Positions 47,343-55,963 are shown, counted from the stretch's first letter. The stretch: 64,000 bases of DNA from Nonomuraea angiospora (GCF_014873145.1 NZ_JADBEK010000001.1:4464001-4528000); one strand, 5' to 3'. Numbers and translations: made by a program. The notes: generated from the sequence alone by a model not told the origin.

Positions 47343-47842
47343 GACTGCTCCAGGAACGTGGGCTGGGTGAGGTCGAGCGCGTCGGTGAGACGGCGACGGG
47401 CGCGGTGCAGCCGTACGTTGAAGGTGCGAGCCGAGCAACCGGCGATCTTCGCGGCCTCGGCCGGGGTGAGGCCGTACCAGCTGGCCAGCAGCACGGCCTC
47501 GGCATCGAGTTCGGATAGTTCTGCCAGCGCTGCAAGCGCCGCCTGCCGCGCAGCCACCTGCTCGGCCACGTCGTCGGCAGGGGCAAGTTCGGCGAGCCGC
47601 GCGACCAGGTTGTGCCTGCGCGCACTGGTGCGACGTTGCGTCCGTACCAAGTTGCGAGCCACGCCGAGCAGCCACGGCAGCGGCGGCTCCGGCAGGCGGC
47701 TGAGTTTTCGCCACGCGATCACAAAGGTCTCGCTGGCGATGTCCTCGGCCGTCTCCTGATCGGCTCGCAGCAGCACGTAGCTGAGCACGCTGCGGTAGTG
47801 CTCCTCATACAGCGCGGTGAGTCGCGCTTGTGAATCGTCCAC
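47339..47842 (-). CDS. Sigma-70 family (ECF-like) RNA polymerase sigma factor
   Basis: 167 residues. Region 2 includes LYEEHYRSVLSYVLLRADQ and DIASETFVIAWRKL; region 4 includes LTPAEAAKIAGCSARTFNVR. Length fits an ECF sigma factor with no C-terminal extension. The GTG at 47842 is preferred (GAGG upstream); an in-frame TTG at 47860 would add six residues. It is translationally coupled to a single-pass membrane protein with an FtsX-like ectodomain. Confidence 0.88.
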   Translation of the reverse strand: MDDSQARLTALYEEHYRSVLSYVLLRADQETAEDIASETFVIAWRKLSRLPEPPLPWLLGVARNLVRTQRRTSARRHNLVARLAELAPADDVAEQVAARQAALAALAELSELDAEAVLLASWYGLTPAEAAKIAGCSARTFNVRLHRARRRLTDALDLTQPTFLEQS

Positions 47843-48022
47843 GCCTGGTAATGACCTCAACAGCCCCTTGATTACCTGTCCGGGGAGAAATGATCTCTAT
47901 GATCCACTCCCAACGTTCTTCGTATGTGTGATCTCAGCGGTGAAACCGGGCCAGGCGCACGTCCCCCGACACGTGATACGCCCCGTGGTCACAGTGGTGA
48001 TCACGGGCCGCTTCCGTCTTGT

Positions 48023-48205
48023 CTACTTCGCCAACAAGGCCGAGGAGCGGGGCCGTTTGCCCCGTGCCTGGATCGTGGCACAGCGCGTGCCGGCAGGAAG
48101 GACCACGCGCCCTCGGTAGTCGCCGATCTTGTTGACGAGAAGGCCCTTGGTCCGGCCGTGATTGCCGAGTGCCCAGACGATCAGGTTGGACTCGATGCTG
48201 ACCAC
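48023..48205 (-). CDS. Possible small hypothetical protein of 60 residues
   Basis: The GTG start has AGGGGAGG upstream at good spacing. The product (IESNLIVWALGNHGRTKG, then IGDYRGRVVLPAGT) is basic and soluble. It reads away from the terminator at 48.65 kb. No family is recognised. The good ribosome-binding site is the main support. Confidence 0.35.
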   Translation of the reverse strand: MVSIESNLIVWALGNHGRTKGLLVNKIGDYRGRVVLPAGTRCATIQARGKRPRSSALLAK

Positions 48206-48500
48206 GTCGTCGCCCTCCCCTCTGTAGGTGGTGGCGGATGCCGTTGTTTGTGCGTTGGCGGGGGCCGGCGCTGAGGTGAGGAACGCTCCAGCGTTGTGTG
48301 GCTCCTGGGAGTAGGGATGTGGACGGGGTGAGACGCCCAGAAGGGAGCGATGGAGTACGACGACGGCGGCGGGGCTTACTTATGCCGGGTCCTCCTATTG
48401 CTTCCGGCCGGCGAGCAGGTCCGCCAGCGCTCTGACAACGAGGGCGAACCAGAGCGCGCCGTAGTCCGCGTCGCCCATCGCCGCCTCGCCTCAAGATCCG

Positions 48501-48629
48501 GTGCTGCTGGCGGTCATCGAGGAGTTCGGCGACGCGAAGGCCATCAAGGGCCTCAGAGACGAGGGGAAGATCTACGCCCGGCCCGACTTCGGCTCGTTCG
48601 TGGGCCCGGAGCCGGACGACGAGAATTGA
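48501..48629 (+). pseudogene. Orphan C-terminal coding fragment, possibly a decayed gene
   Basis: The frame reads LLAVIEEFGDAKAIKGLRDE then IYARPDFGSFVGPEPDDEN and ends in TGA. It looks like genuine protein but only 42 codons follow the nearest GTG, and a stop (TAG near 48465) closes the frame upstream. A clean terminator follows 20 bp later. It may be the tail of a frameshifted gene that began near 48350, or a very small protein. Family unknown. Confidence 0.35.
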
Positions 48630-48649
48630 TCGACCGCCCTCGACGAACA

Positions 48650-48683
48650 CGCCCCGTCACCGGTTTCGGTGGCGGGGCGTTTC
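48650..48683 (+). terminator. Rho-independent terminator
   Basis: CGCCCCGTCACCG and CGGTGGCGGGGCG form a 13-bp stem with one G-T pair and a GTTT loop, followed by TTTCAT. It lies 20 bp after the stop of the fragment ending at 48629. Confidence 0.8.
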
Positions 48684-48750
48684 ATGATCTTGGAGTCAGG
48701 GACACCCTGAGACGCATTTCAGTTGTCCCGCTGCTGGTCAGAGCCGTGAT

Positions 48751-50001
48751 CTACGCCTTGGCCAGCAGGGCCACGCACTCCACGTGGTGGGTCATCGGGA
48801 AGGCGTCGAAGGCCCGCAGGTCGGAGAGCGGGTAACCGAGCTCCGCCAGCCAGGCCAGGTCCCGCGCCAGCGTGGCCGGGTCGCAGGAGACGTACACGAT
48901 CCGCTGCGCGTCCAGCGAGGCGATCCGCTCCACCACCTCGCGCCCCAGCCCCGAACGGGGCGGGTCGACGACCACGAGGTCGGCGCGTTCGATCTGGAAG
49001 CGGTCCAGCGCCTCCTCGACCCTTCCCCGCTCCACCCGGGCCTGCGGCAGGTCGCGGAGGTTGGCGCGGGCGTCGCGGACGGCGGCCGCCTCCGACTCCA
49101 GCCCGAACACCGCTCCCTCGGCCCCCACGGCCTCCGCCAGCCCGGCGGCGAACAGCCCCACCCCGCAGTAGAGGTCGAGCGCCCACTCCCCCGGCTCCGG
49201 GGCCGCGTAGGCCAGCACCGCGTCCAGCAGCGTCTCGGCGGCGCCCGGGTGGACCTGCCAGAATCCGCTGCCCGCCACCCGGAAGCCGCGGTCGCCGACC
49301 TGCTCGTGCAGCACCCCCGAGCCGCGGCGCGGCACCGTGCGGCCCTTGCCCTGGTCGAGGAGGATCGAGGCGGGCGCTTCCAGCTCGGGCACGGTGACGC
49401 TGCGGCGCGGCCTGGGCGAGACGACCACGGCCCGGTCGCCGGAGGAGGACGCGATGACCTCGACGCCGGCCGCGCCCGGCCAGGAATGCTGCTCCGCCCC
49501 GACCGCCTCCACCTCCGGGTGGGCGATCAGGCAGGCGTCCACGACCTCGATGTCGTGCGAACGATGCCGGCGGAAGCCCAGCTCACCACCGGGCCGGGCG
49601 GCGAACTGCACGCGGGTGCGCCAGCCGAGCCCGTCCTTGGCGCCCGGCACCTCCTCCACCACGACCTCGCGCGACAGGCCCGCGAGCCGCTTGAGCTGCT
49701 CGGCCACCACCTGCCCCTTGAGCCGCCGCTGCGCCTCGAGCGTGGCGTGCTGCCAGTCGCAGCCGCCGCACCGCCCAGGGCCGGCGTACGGGCACGGCGG
49801 GACGACGCGGTCGGGCGAGGGCTCCAGGATCTCCACGGCGTCGGCACGCAGGAACCTGGTGGTCTCCTCGGTGACGTCGGCGATCACCCGCTCACCTGGC
49901 AAGGCGTGGCGTACGAACACCACGCGCCCTTCGTGGCGCGCCACGCACCAGCCGCCGTGCGCGACCGGACCTACCGTCAGCTCGAGAGATGCCTGTTCCA
50001 C
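48751..50001 (-). CDS. Class I SAM-dependent RNA (uracil-5)-methyltransferase, RlmD/TrmA family
   Basis: 416 residues. An N-terminal TRAM domain (VGPVAHGGWCVARHEGRVVF, LPGERVIADV) precedes the Fe-S motif CPYAGPGRCGGCDWQH. The catalytic domain has DLYCGVGLFAAGLAEAVG for SAM, VVDPPRSGLG, and YVSCDPATLARDL with the nucleophilic Cys. The family methylates U to m5U in rRNA or tRNA; which target applies cannot be told. It is 9 bp downstream of the KimA-like gene and probably co-transcribed. Confidence 0.9.
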   Translation of the reverse strand: MEQASLELTVGPVAHGGWCVARHEGRVVFVRHALPGERVIADVTEETTRFLRADAVEILEPSPDRVVPPCPYAGPGRCGGCDWQHATLEAQRRLKGQVVAEQLKRLAGLSREVVVEEVPGAKDGLGWRTRVQFAARPGGELGFRRHRSHDIEVVDACLIAHPEVEAVGAEQHSWPGAAGVEVIASSSGDRAVVVSPRPRRSVTVPELEAPASILLDQGKGRTVPRRGSGVLHEQVGDRGFRVAGSGFWQVHPGAAETLLDAVLAYAAPEPGEWALDLYCGVGLFAAGLAEAVGAEGAVFGLESEAAAVRDARANLRDLPQARVERGRVEEALDRFQIERADLVVVDPPRSGLGREVVERIASLDAQRIVYVSCDPATLARDLAWLAELGYPLSDLRAFDAFPMTHHVECVALLAKA

Positions 50002-50010
50002 AGGGACACC

Positions 50011-52074
50011 CTATGCCCGAGCCTGCTCTCCGTCTTTGACGGTCTGGTCCCAGGGGCGGCGCACCGAGCCCGGCGCGAACGGTTCCGGCCTGCCCTTGAG
50101 GCGGTCGGAGGAGTGCAGCTGCCAGGGCACGCTCGTCACCATGACCCCCGGCTTGAACAGCAGCCTCGCCTTCAGCCTGAGCGCGCTCTGGTTGTGCAGC
50201 GCGTGCTCCCACCAGTGGCCGACCACGTACTCGGGGATGAACACGGTCACCACATCGCGCGGCGAGCGCCGCCGCAGGGTCTTGACGTAGTCGAGGATGG
50301 GCTGCGTGATCTCGCGGTACGGCGAGTCGAGCATCTTGAGCGGCACCGGGATGCCCCGCCGCTCCCACTCCTCCTGCAGCTTGCGCGCGTCCTCGCCCTC
50401 GACGCCCACCGTGATGGCCTCCAGCGTGGACGGCCTGGTGGCGCGGGCGTAGGCCAGCGCGCGCATGGTCGGCTTGTGCAGCTTGGAGACGAGCACGATC
50501 GCGTGGTTGCGCGCGGGCAGCATGGTCGGCTCGTACTCCTCGCTGATCTCCAGCTCGGCCGCCACGTTGTCGTAGTGGCGCCTGATGCCCTTCATCATGA
50601 GGAACAGGATCGGCATCGCGATGCACACGATCCACGCCCCGACCAGGAACTTCGTCAGCAGCACGACCACCAGCACGAGCCCCGTCATGATCCCGCCGAA
50701 GAAGTTGATCACGCGGGAGCGGTGCATCTGGTGGCGCACCTTGGGGTCGGTCTCGGTCTTCAGGTGGCGGGTCCAGTGGATGACCATGCCGATCTGGCTG
50801 AGCGTGAACGAGACGAAGACGCCGACGATGTAGAGGTTCAGCAGGCGGCTGACGTCGGCCTGGAACCCCCACAGCAGCAGGCACGCGCCGAGCGCGAGGA
50901 TGATGATGCCGTTGGAGAAGGCCAGCCGGTCGCCGCGGGTGTGGAGCTGGCGCGGCAGGTAACGGTCCTGCGCCAGGATGGAGCCGAGCACCGGGAAGCC
51001 GTTGAAGGCCGTGTTGGCGGCCAGGAAGAGGATCAGGGCGGTCACCGCCGAGATCACCACGAACGGCAGCGACCCCCCGCCGAACACCGCGTCGGCCACC
51101 TGGGAGATGATCGGCTGCTGGTAGTAGCCGGGGCCGACGGGGTTGCCGTTGGGCAGGTGCAGGTCGGTGGCGACCACGGACGGCTCGGCGATCTTCACGC
51201 CCGACGCGAGGCCGAGCGCGATGATGCCGCCGAACATGGTGATCGCGACCAGGCCCATCATCAGCAGCGTGGTGGCGGCGTTCTTGCTCTTGGGCTTTCT
51301 GAAGGCGGGCACGCCGTTGCTGATGGCCTCGACGCCCGTCAGGGCGGCGCAGCCGGAGGAGAACGCGCGCAGGATCAGGAACGCGGCGGCGAAGGCGGTC
51401 AGGTTGGTCTGCTCGGCCTCGATGGTGAAGTGGGCGCTCGGCGCCTGGAGCTGCTCACCGAGCACCAGCAGCCGGAACCCGCCCCAGCCGATGAGGAGCA
51501 GCACGGCGATCATGAACGCGTACGTGGGGACGGCGAAGGCGGCGCCGGACTCGCGGATGCCGCGCAGGTTGATCACCGTGAGCAGGATCACGATGGCGAT
51601 GGCGATGGCGGGTTTGTGCTGCCCCACGAACGGGATCGTGGCGCCGACGTAGTCGACGCCGTTGGCGACGGACACCGCGACCGTGAGCACGTAGTCGACC
51701 ATGAGCGCGCTGGCGACGGTGAGCCCGGCGTTCTTGCCGAGGTTGGTGGTCGCGACCTCGTAGTCCCCGCCGCCGCTCGGATAGGCGTGCACGTTCTGCC
51801 GGTACGACGCCACGACGGTGAGCATCACGACCACGACGGCGACCGCGACCCAGGGACTGTAGGTGTAGAAGGAGACTCCGGCCAACGACAGGATGACCAG
51901 AATCTCTTGTGGCGCATACGCCACAGAAGAGAGCGCGTCACTCGCGAAAACCGGCAGTGCTATCCGTTTTGGGAGGAGTTGCTCGTGAAGCTGCCCGCTA
52001 CGCAGGGCGCGCCCCACGAGCAAGCGTTTGACAAGATCCGTTACCTTCGCCACGTAACGAGATGCTAGCCCCAT
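50011..52074 (-). CDS. KimA-like APC-superfamily potassium transporter
   Basis: 687 residues with about 12 helices. FASDALSSVAYAPQEIL, SYRQNVHAYPSGGGDYEVA, GLTVASALMVDYVLTVAVSV and INLRGIRESGAAFAVPTYAF closely resemble Bacillus KimA (YdaO), a proton-coupled K+ importer. A C-terminal cytoplasmic domain of about 190 residues follows (RNHAIVLVSKLHKPTMRAL), like the KimA dimer domain. It is divergent from two TrkA genes across 81 bp, which supports a potassium role. Many annotations call this family simply amino-acid permease. Confidence 0.85.
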   Translation of the reverse strand: MGLASRYVAKVTDLVKRLLVGRALRSGQLHEQLLPKRIALPVFASDALSSVAYAPQEILVILSLAGVSFYTYSPWVAVAVVVVMLTVVASYRQNVHAYPSGGGDYEVATTNLGKNAGLTVASALMVDYVLTVAVSVANGVDYVGATIPFVGQHKPAIAIAIVILLTVINLRGIRESGAAFAVPTYAFMIAVLLLIGWGGFRLLVLGEQLQAPSAHFTIEAEQTNLTAFAAAFLILRAFSSGCAALTGVEAISNGVPAFRKPKSKNAATTLLMMGLVAITMFGGIIALGLASGVKIAEPSVVATDLHLPNGNPVGPGYYQQPIISQVADAVFGGGSLPFVVISAVTALILFLAANTAFNGFPVLGSILAQDRYLPRQLHTRGDRLAFSNGIIILALGACLLLWGFQADVSRLLNLYIVGVFVSFTLSQIGMVIHWTRHLKTETDPKVRHQMHRSRVINFFGGIMTGLVLVVVLLTKFLVGAWIVCIAMPILFLMMKGIRRHYDNVAAELEISEEYEPTMLPARNHAIVLVSKLHKPTMRALAYARATRPSTLEAITVGVEGEDARKLQEEWERRGIPVPLKMLDSPYREITQPILDYVKTLRRRSPRDVVTVFIPEYVVGHWWEHALHNQSALRLKARLLFKPGVMVTSVPWQLHSSDRLKGRPEPFAPGSVRRPWDQTVKDGEQARA

Positions 52075-52155
52075 GCGGAGGCCTTAAACGAGGCGCTCCC
52101 CCCTCGGGCCATACTGGTGTCCAGCAATGGGCCGACCGCGAAAGTGCGGGGGGAA

Positions 52156-52821
52156 ATGCATATAGTGATCATGGGGTGTGGCCGGGTCGGTTCGACTCTC
52201 GCTCATATCCTCGAGGACAGCGGCCATTCCGTCGCCATCATCGACCGCGACCCGCAGGCGTTCCGGCGGCTTCGCGCCGGGTTCCGAGGGCGGCGGGTGA
52301 CGGGCGTGGGCTTCGATCGCGACGTGCTCACCGAGGCCGGCATCGAGTCCGCCGCCGCGTACGTCGCGGTCTCCAGCGGCGACAACTCCAACATCATCTC
52401 CGCCCGAGTGGCCCGCGAGACGTTCGGCGTGGACAATGTGGTCGCCCGCATCTACGACCCTCGCCGCGCCGAGGTCTACCAGCGGCTCGGCATCCCCACG
52501 GTGGCGACCGTACGGTGGACGGCCGACCAGATCCTGCGCCGCATCCTCCCCGAGGGCGCCGAGCCGCTCTGGCGCGACCCGACGGGCACGATCATCCTGG
52601 CCGAGGTCACCGCCAACCCCGAGTGGATCGGCACCCGCGTCGTCGACCTCGAGCACCGCGCCAGGGCGCGCGTGGCCTTCATCAACCGCATGGGCGAGGC
52701 CCTGACCATCACGGAGGACACCGTGGTGCAGGAGGGCGACGTGCTCCACGTCATCGCCGCGGAGAACGACATGGACCGGATCAACAAGGTGCTCGCCGCG
52801 GCACCGGAAGAGGACGAGTGA
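52156..52821 (+). CDS. trkA: TrkA-type potassium uptake regulatory subunit (first)
   Basis: 221 residues. RCK_N Rossmann fold with MHIVIMGCGRVGSTLAHIL (GxGxxG) and IIDRDPQAF for nucleotide binding, then a C-terminal RCK_C region (LTITEDTVVQEGDVLHVIAA). Such subunits bind NAD(H) or ATP and gate K+ transporters. The ATG at 52156 follows GGGGGGAA. Its stop and the next start share one base (TGATG), so two TrkA subunits are made together. Divergent from the KimA-like gene. Confidence 0.9.
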   Translation: MHIVIMGCGRVGSTLAHILEDSGHSVAIIDRDPQAFRRLRAGFRGRRVTGVGFDRDVLTEAGIESAAAYVAVSSGDNSNIISARVARETFGVDNVVARIYDPRRAEVYQRLGIPTVATVRWTADQILRRILPEGAEPLWRDPTGTIILAEVTANPEWIGTRVVDLEHRARARVAFINRMGEALTITEDTVVQEGDVLHVIAAENDMDRINKVLAAAPEEDE

Positions 52822-53480
52822 TGCGCGTCGCCATCGCCGGAGCGGGCGCCGTGGGCCGCTCCATCGCGGCCGAGCTCCTGGAGAACGGCCACGAGGTCCT
52901 GCTCATCGACGTGGACCCCCGGGCCATCAAGATCGACAGCGTGCCGCGCGCCGAATGGCTCCTCGCCGACGCCTGCGAGATCGCCTCCCTCGACGAGGCC
53001 GGGCTCAGCAACTGCCACGTCGTGGTCGCCTCCTCCGGCGACGACAAGGTCAACCTGGTGGTCTCGCTGCTGGCCAAGACCGAGTACGGCGTTCCGCGCG
53101 TGGTGGCCCGCATCAACCACCCCAACAACGAGTGGCTCTTCAACGAGTCCTGGGGCGTCGACGTGGCCGTCTCGACCCCGCGCCTGCTGAGCGCCCTGGT
53201 GGAGGAGGCGGTCAGCGTCGGCGACCTCGTCCGCCTGATGACCTTCCGCCAGGGCCAGGCCAACCTCGTGGAGCTCACGCTGGCCGAGGACGCCCCGGTC
53301 GTGGGCCAGCGGGCCGGCTCGGTGCCGTGGCCGGTGGACTCCGCCCTGGTCGCGATCCTGCGGGAGGGCCGGGTCCTGGTGCCGACGGCGGACGATCCGC
53401 TGGAGGCGGGCGACGAGCTGCTGTTCGTCGCGAACCAGGAGGTGGAGCAGGAGCTCGCCCACCTGCTCTCCCAGCACTAG
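52821..53480 (+). CDS. trkA: TrkA-type potassium uptake regulatory subunit (second)
   Basis: 219 residues. MRVAIAGAGAVGRSIAAELL and VLLIDVDPRAIKID form the N-terminal nucleotide-binding fold; ASSGDDKVNLVVSLLAKTEY and VARINHPNNEWLF follow. The RCK_C part contains VPWPVDSALVAILREGRVLV and AGDELLFVAN. It pairs with the first TrkA subunit. No TrkH/TrkG membrane gene is present in the window, so the KimA-like protein is the plausible partner. Confidence 0.9.
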   Translation: MRVAIAGAGAVGRSIAAELLENGHEVLLIDVDPRAIKIDSVPRAEWLLADACEIASLDEAGLSNCHVVVASSGDDKVNLVVSLLAKTEYGVPRVVARINHPNNEWLFNESWGVDVAVSTPRLLSALVEEAVSVGDLVRLMTFRQGQANLVELTLAEDAPVVGQRAGSVPWPVDSALVAILREGRVLVPTADDPLEAGDELLFVANQEVEQELAHLLSQH

Positions 53481-53827
53481 CCCGCAAGGCGAGGCCCTCG
53501 CACCCGGAGCGCTTCGCGCCATGCGGGCGCTCAGGCCCTGCCTCCCAGGGCTCCGCCCCTTCGACCCCGCGACGGCGAGGCCCTCGCCTCAAGGCGCGCC
53601 ACGCGCGACGAGAGCTCGGGCAGCGCCCTGCGGGGCGCAGGCCCACACCCCAGACCGGTCCCACTCACCATGGCGCACGCCCTCGGGGAGCCAGGGCTGC
53701 CGCGGCAAGTCGCCCCCGTCTCATCGACGCCGCCGAAGTTCTGGCCCTCGGACCGTGACCCATGAGCAAGAAACACGAAGACCCCTCGCCCCAACGAGCG
53801 AGAGGTCTTTCCGAGCGGAAGCGGCGC
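53481..53827. other. Non-coding interval with repeated GCGAGGCCCTCGC
   Basis: No gene was found in this 347-bp stretch. The self-complementary GGCGAGGCCCTCGC occurs at 53487-53500 and again at about 53573-53586. The right part is the terminator of the small secreted protein. No -10/-35 pair is evident. Confidence 0.45.
53778..53810 (-). terminator. Terminator of the small secreted protein gene
   Basis: On the minus strand AAGACCTCTCGC and GCGAGGGGTCTT pair with one mismatch around an 8-nt loop, followed by TCGTGTTTCTT. Confidence 0.6.
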
Positions 53828-54043
53828 TCAGTCGAAGGTCAGCCGGAGACGCGGGTCGGACGGGTCGACGCAGTGTGCGGTGATCTTCATGGGCAGCACG
53901 ATGAAGCCTTCGTCCAGCCACTCCAGGTACCGTTCGCACAGAGCCTCTTCCGGCCCCTTCCAGTCGTCGGCCACCGCAGGCCCGGCTGACAGGAGCATGG
54001 CGGCAGCGGCCGTGGCCAGAGCGGTGACGGCGCGTATGTACAT
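53828..54043 (-). CDS. Small secreted protein, unknown function
   Basis: 71 residues. A Sec signal peptide ([19 protein letters not shown], cleavage near AVA-DD) precedes a mature part of about 46 residues with two cysteines (EEALCERYLEWLDEGFIV, KITAHCVDPSDPRLRLTFD). One disulfide is possible. GGGGGCTCTC lies before the ATG. A terminator follows the stop, so it is monocistronic. I do not recognise a family. Confidence 0.65.
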   Translation of the reverse strand: MYIRAVTALATAAAAMLLSAGPAVADDWKGPEEALCERYLEWLDEGFIVLPMKITAHCVDPSDPRLRLTFD

Positions 54044-54178
54044 GAGAGCCCCCGATTGGCTCGAAGTGATCGTTCGCCACACTTCGTACCCGCGCGCGTG
54101 GATCGGCTTGTCAAGGAAACGATCCGGAGATCTTTACCAGGGCGGCTCGGCCGGATGGCGGCCGAGCCGGGCCGATCG

Positions 54179-54850
54179 TCAGGCCGGGGCCACCGGGGGC
54201 TTGATCGGGGTGCGGCCGCGGCCGAGGACCCAGAGCATGGCGCCGAGGGCGGCCACCTGGAGCGGCCAGCCCATGGCGATCTTGGCCACGCCGAGGGCGG
54301 CGACCGCCTCGTTGCCGCCGCCGAACCAGTAGACCGGCCCCTGCACGGCCACCCGGACCGCGCACGGCAGCAGGAGCAGCCAGGTCAGCCGGGTGCACAG
54401 CTTCACGATGCCCGGGTCCTTGTGCCAGGCGGTCGGGTCGCCCGTGACCGAGCCGATCAGGAAGCCCACCACCGGCCACCGGGTGACGATGGACAGCAGC
54501 ATCGCCACCATGTAGCCGGCGTTCCACAGGATGCCGGGCAGGAAGTAGTCCTTCGCGTCGCCGGTGCGGCTGGCGAAGAACGCGCCGATCGCGATGCCGA
54601 TCAGGCTGTTGATCACGAACTGCGGCGTGGACCGCTGCACGATCCTGACCAGCAGCAGCACCACCGCGATCGAGACGCTCACGATGAGCGACAGCTTCAG
54701 CTCCTCGGTGGTGACCCAGCACACCGTGAAGGCGATCGTGGGGATCGCCGCCTCGATGATGCCGCGCACCCCGCCGAACGCCTTGGCGAGCTGGGCTCGC
54801 ACCGCCGCCTCAACGGTGTCGTGGGCGACCTCTTCCGCCTCAGCACTCAC
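54179..54850 (-). CDS. DUF3159 membrane protein
   Basis: 223 residues with five or six membrane helices. GGVRGIIEAAIPTIAFTVCW, SRTGDAKDYFLPGILWNAGY and RWPVVGFLIGSVTGDPTAWH are hallmark DUF3159 segments. Function unknown; the family regularly sits beside OB-fold, DUF3710 and dut genes in actinobacteria, as here. It follows the OB-fold gene by 3 bp, so the two are co-transcribed. Confidence 0.88.
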   Translation of the reverse strand: MSAEAEEVAHDTVEAAVRAQLAKAFGGVRGIIEAAIPTIAFTVCWVTTEELKLSLIVSVSIAVVLLLVRIVQRSTPQFVINSLIGIAIGAFFASRTGDAKDYFLPGILWNAGYMVAMLLSIVTRWPVVGFLIGSVTGDPTAWHKDPGIVKLCTRLTWLLLLPCAVRVAVQGPVYWFGGGNEAVAALGVAKIAMGWPLQVAALGAMLWVLGRGRTPIKPPVAPA

Positions 54851-54853
54851 GTG

Positions 54854-55240
54854 TCAACTCCCTGGGCGCAGCTCGTAACGCGGATTGAACATCACCTTGC
54901 GTCCGTCCTGCATGCTGACCAGGCCCTCGGCTTTGACCGTGCGGCCGGGCTCGATGCCCGCGATCTTGCGGCGGCCGAGCCAGACCAGGTCGATCACGTC
55001 GGACCCGTCGTAGAGCTCGGCCTCGAGGGCGGGGGCGCCGCCTCTCGGACGGAGTGTCACCGTACGTAGCGTACCCGCCACGCAGAAGCGCCGGCGGCCG
55101 CCACACGACACGATGGGGGTGGCACCCACCTCGTCGGCGTCTTCTCGCAGTTCCTGGGCCTCGATCTCGGACTGGGGTGAGGCCAGCCGACTGAAGAAGC
55201 CGCGCAATCCCCCGCGTTTCGGAGGCTCTGCCGTACTCAT
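54854..55240 (-). CDS. OB-fold nucleic-acid-binding domain protein
   Basis: 128 residues. A basic N-terminus (KRGGLRGFFSRLASPQSE) precedes a small beta barrel: VAGTLRTVTLRPRGGAP, LEAELYDGSDVIDLVWLGRR, and KAEGLVSMQDGRKVMFNPRY. This resembles the OB-fold protein found beside DUF3159 and DUF3710 genes. It probably binds single-stranded nucleic acid. Transcribed with DUF3159. Confidence 0.85.
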   Translation of the reverse strand: MSTAEPPKRGGLRGFFSRLASPQSEIEAQELREDADEVGATPIVSCGGRRRFCVAGTLRTVTLRPRGGAPALEAELYDGSDVIDLVWLGRRKIAGIEPGRTVKAEGLVSMQDGRKVMFNPRYELRPGS

Positions 55241-55279
55241 GATGAATCAGCCTATGTGATGTCGGCGCGATGTCAGCCC

Positions 55280-55927
55280 TCAGCGAATCTCGCTGATTTC
55301 GGGCCCCCGTTTGAACGGGTTGAGGCCGGGCCGCTCGTCCGCCTGCTCGCCTGGTTGTTCGTTGGGGCGGCGCAGCGGGATGGGCTCCTCGCGGGCCATC
55401 GGATCGCCGCCCCGGACCACCACGACGTCCTTGACGAAGTCGATGTACGCCGCCGCCACGGCCTCGTCGAGCGCCGCCTTGCCGGAGATCACCGCGAGCA
55501 GGAACCAGCGGGGCCCGTCGATGCCGAGATATCGGGCGGGACGGGAGCCGTCCTCGACCTTCATCTCGCCCCTCAGCTCACTGCCGAACGGGCCCTCCCG
55601 CTCCTCCAGATGCTGCGCCTGGGCCAGGATCTTGGTCTTGACCTCGTCCCACAGGCCCGAGCTGCGCGGTGCGGCCAGGGCCTGGAGCTGCAGCGAGCTC
55701 TCCTCGTAGAGCACGACGACACCGACGTGCTGGTCTCCGACGGAGGCCAGCCGCACGTCGAAGTCGGGGTTGTGCGGCAGCCGCAGGCCGCCCAGGTCGA
55801 TCCTGTCGGTCTCCGGGTGGGGCTCGTCGGCGTCCCACGGGCCGGAATCTCGCGCAGGGGCGGCAGCATCCTGCTCGACGACCTGCTCCGACTGCTCACG
55901 ACGACGACGTCGGAACACGTTCCTCAC
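55280..55927 (-). CDS. DUF3710 domain protein
   Basis: 215 residues. An arginine-rich start (RRRRREQSEQ) is followed by the DUF3710 core: GPWDADEPHPETDRIDLGGL, LQALAAPRSSGLWDEVKTKI, GPRWFLLAVISGKAA and VVVVRGGDPMAREEPIPL. Function unknown. It is part of a conserved actinobacterial block with dut upstream and the OB-fold and DUF3159 genes downstream. Confidence 0.88.
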   Translation of the reverse strand: MRNVFRRRRREQSEQVVEQDAAAPARDSGPWDADEPHPETDRIDLGGLRLPHNPDFDVRLASVGDQHVGVVVLYEESSLQLQALAAPRSSGLWDEVKTKILAQAQHLEEREGPFGSELRGEMKVEDGSRPARYLGIDGPRWFLLAVISGKAALDEAVAAAYIDFVKDVVVVRGGDPMAREEPIPLRRPNEQPGEQADERPGLNPFKRGPEISEIR

Positions 55928-55963
55928 TCTCCTCGCTCGCGGGCCGTCAGCGCGGCCCGATGA

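Larger units (their letters stand above)
47843..48750. other. Accessory interval with small doubtful frames
   Basis: About 900 bp between the sigma-factor and methyltransferase genes. It contains a possible 60-codon gene on the minus strand (48023-48205), a short coding-like stretch at 48501-48629 followed by a good terminator, and otherwise unassigned sequence of lower GC. It may be a decayed insertion. Confidence 0.4.

Noticed and set aside
48784..52068. Plus-strand frame of over 1000 codons
   Set aside because: It is antisense to the RlmD/TrmA-type and KimA-like genes, which show full family motifs. The open frame reflects high GC third positions.
50011..52074. Calling this gene an ordinary amino-acid permease
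   Set aside because: The motifs match KimA more closely than amino-acid transporters, it has a KimA-like cytoplasmic domain, and it faces two TrkA genes.
52075..52155. c-di-AMP (ydaO-type) riboswitch before the KimA-like gene
   Set aside because: Bacillus kimA has one, but only 81 bp separate the divergent genes here and no riboswitch-like conserved structure was seen.
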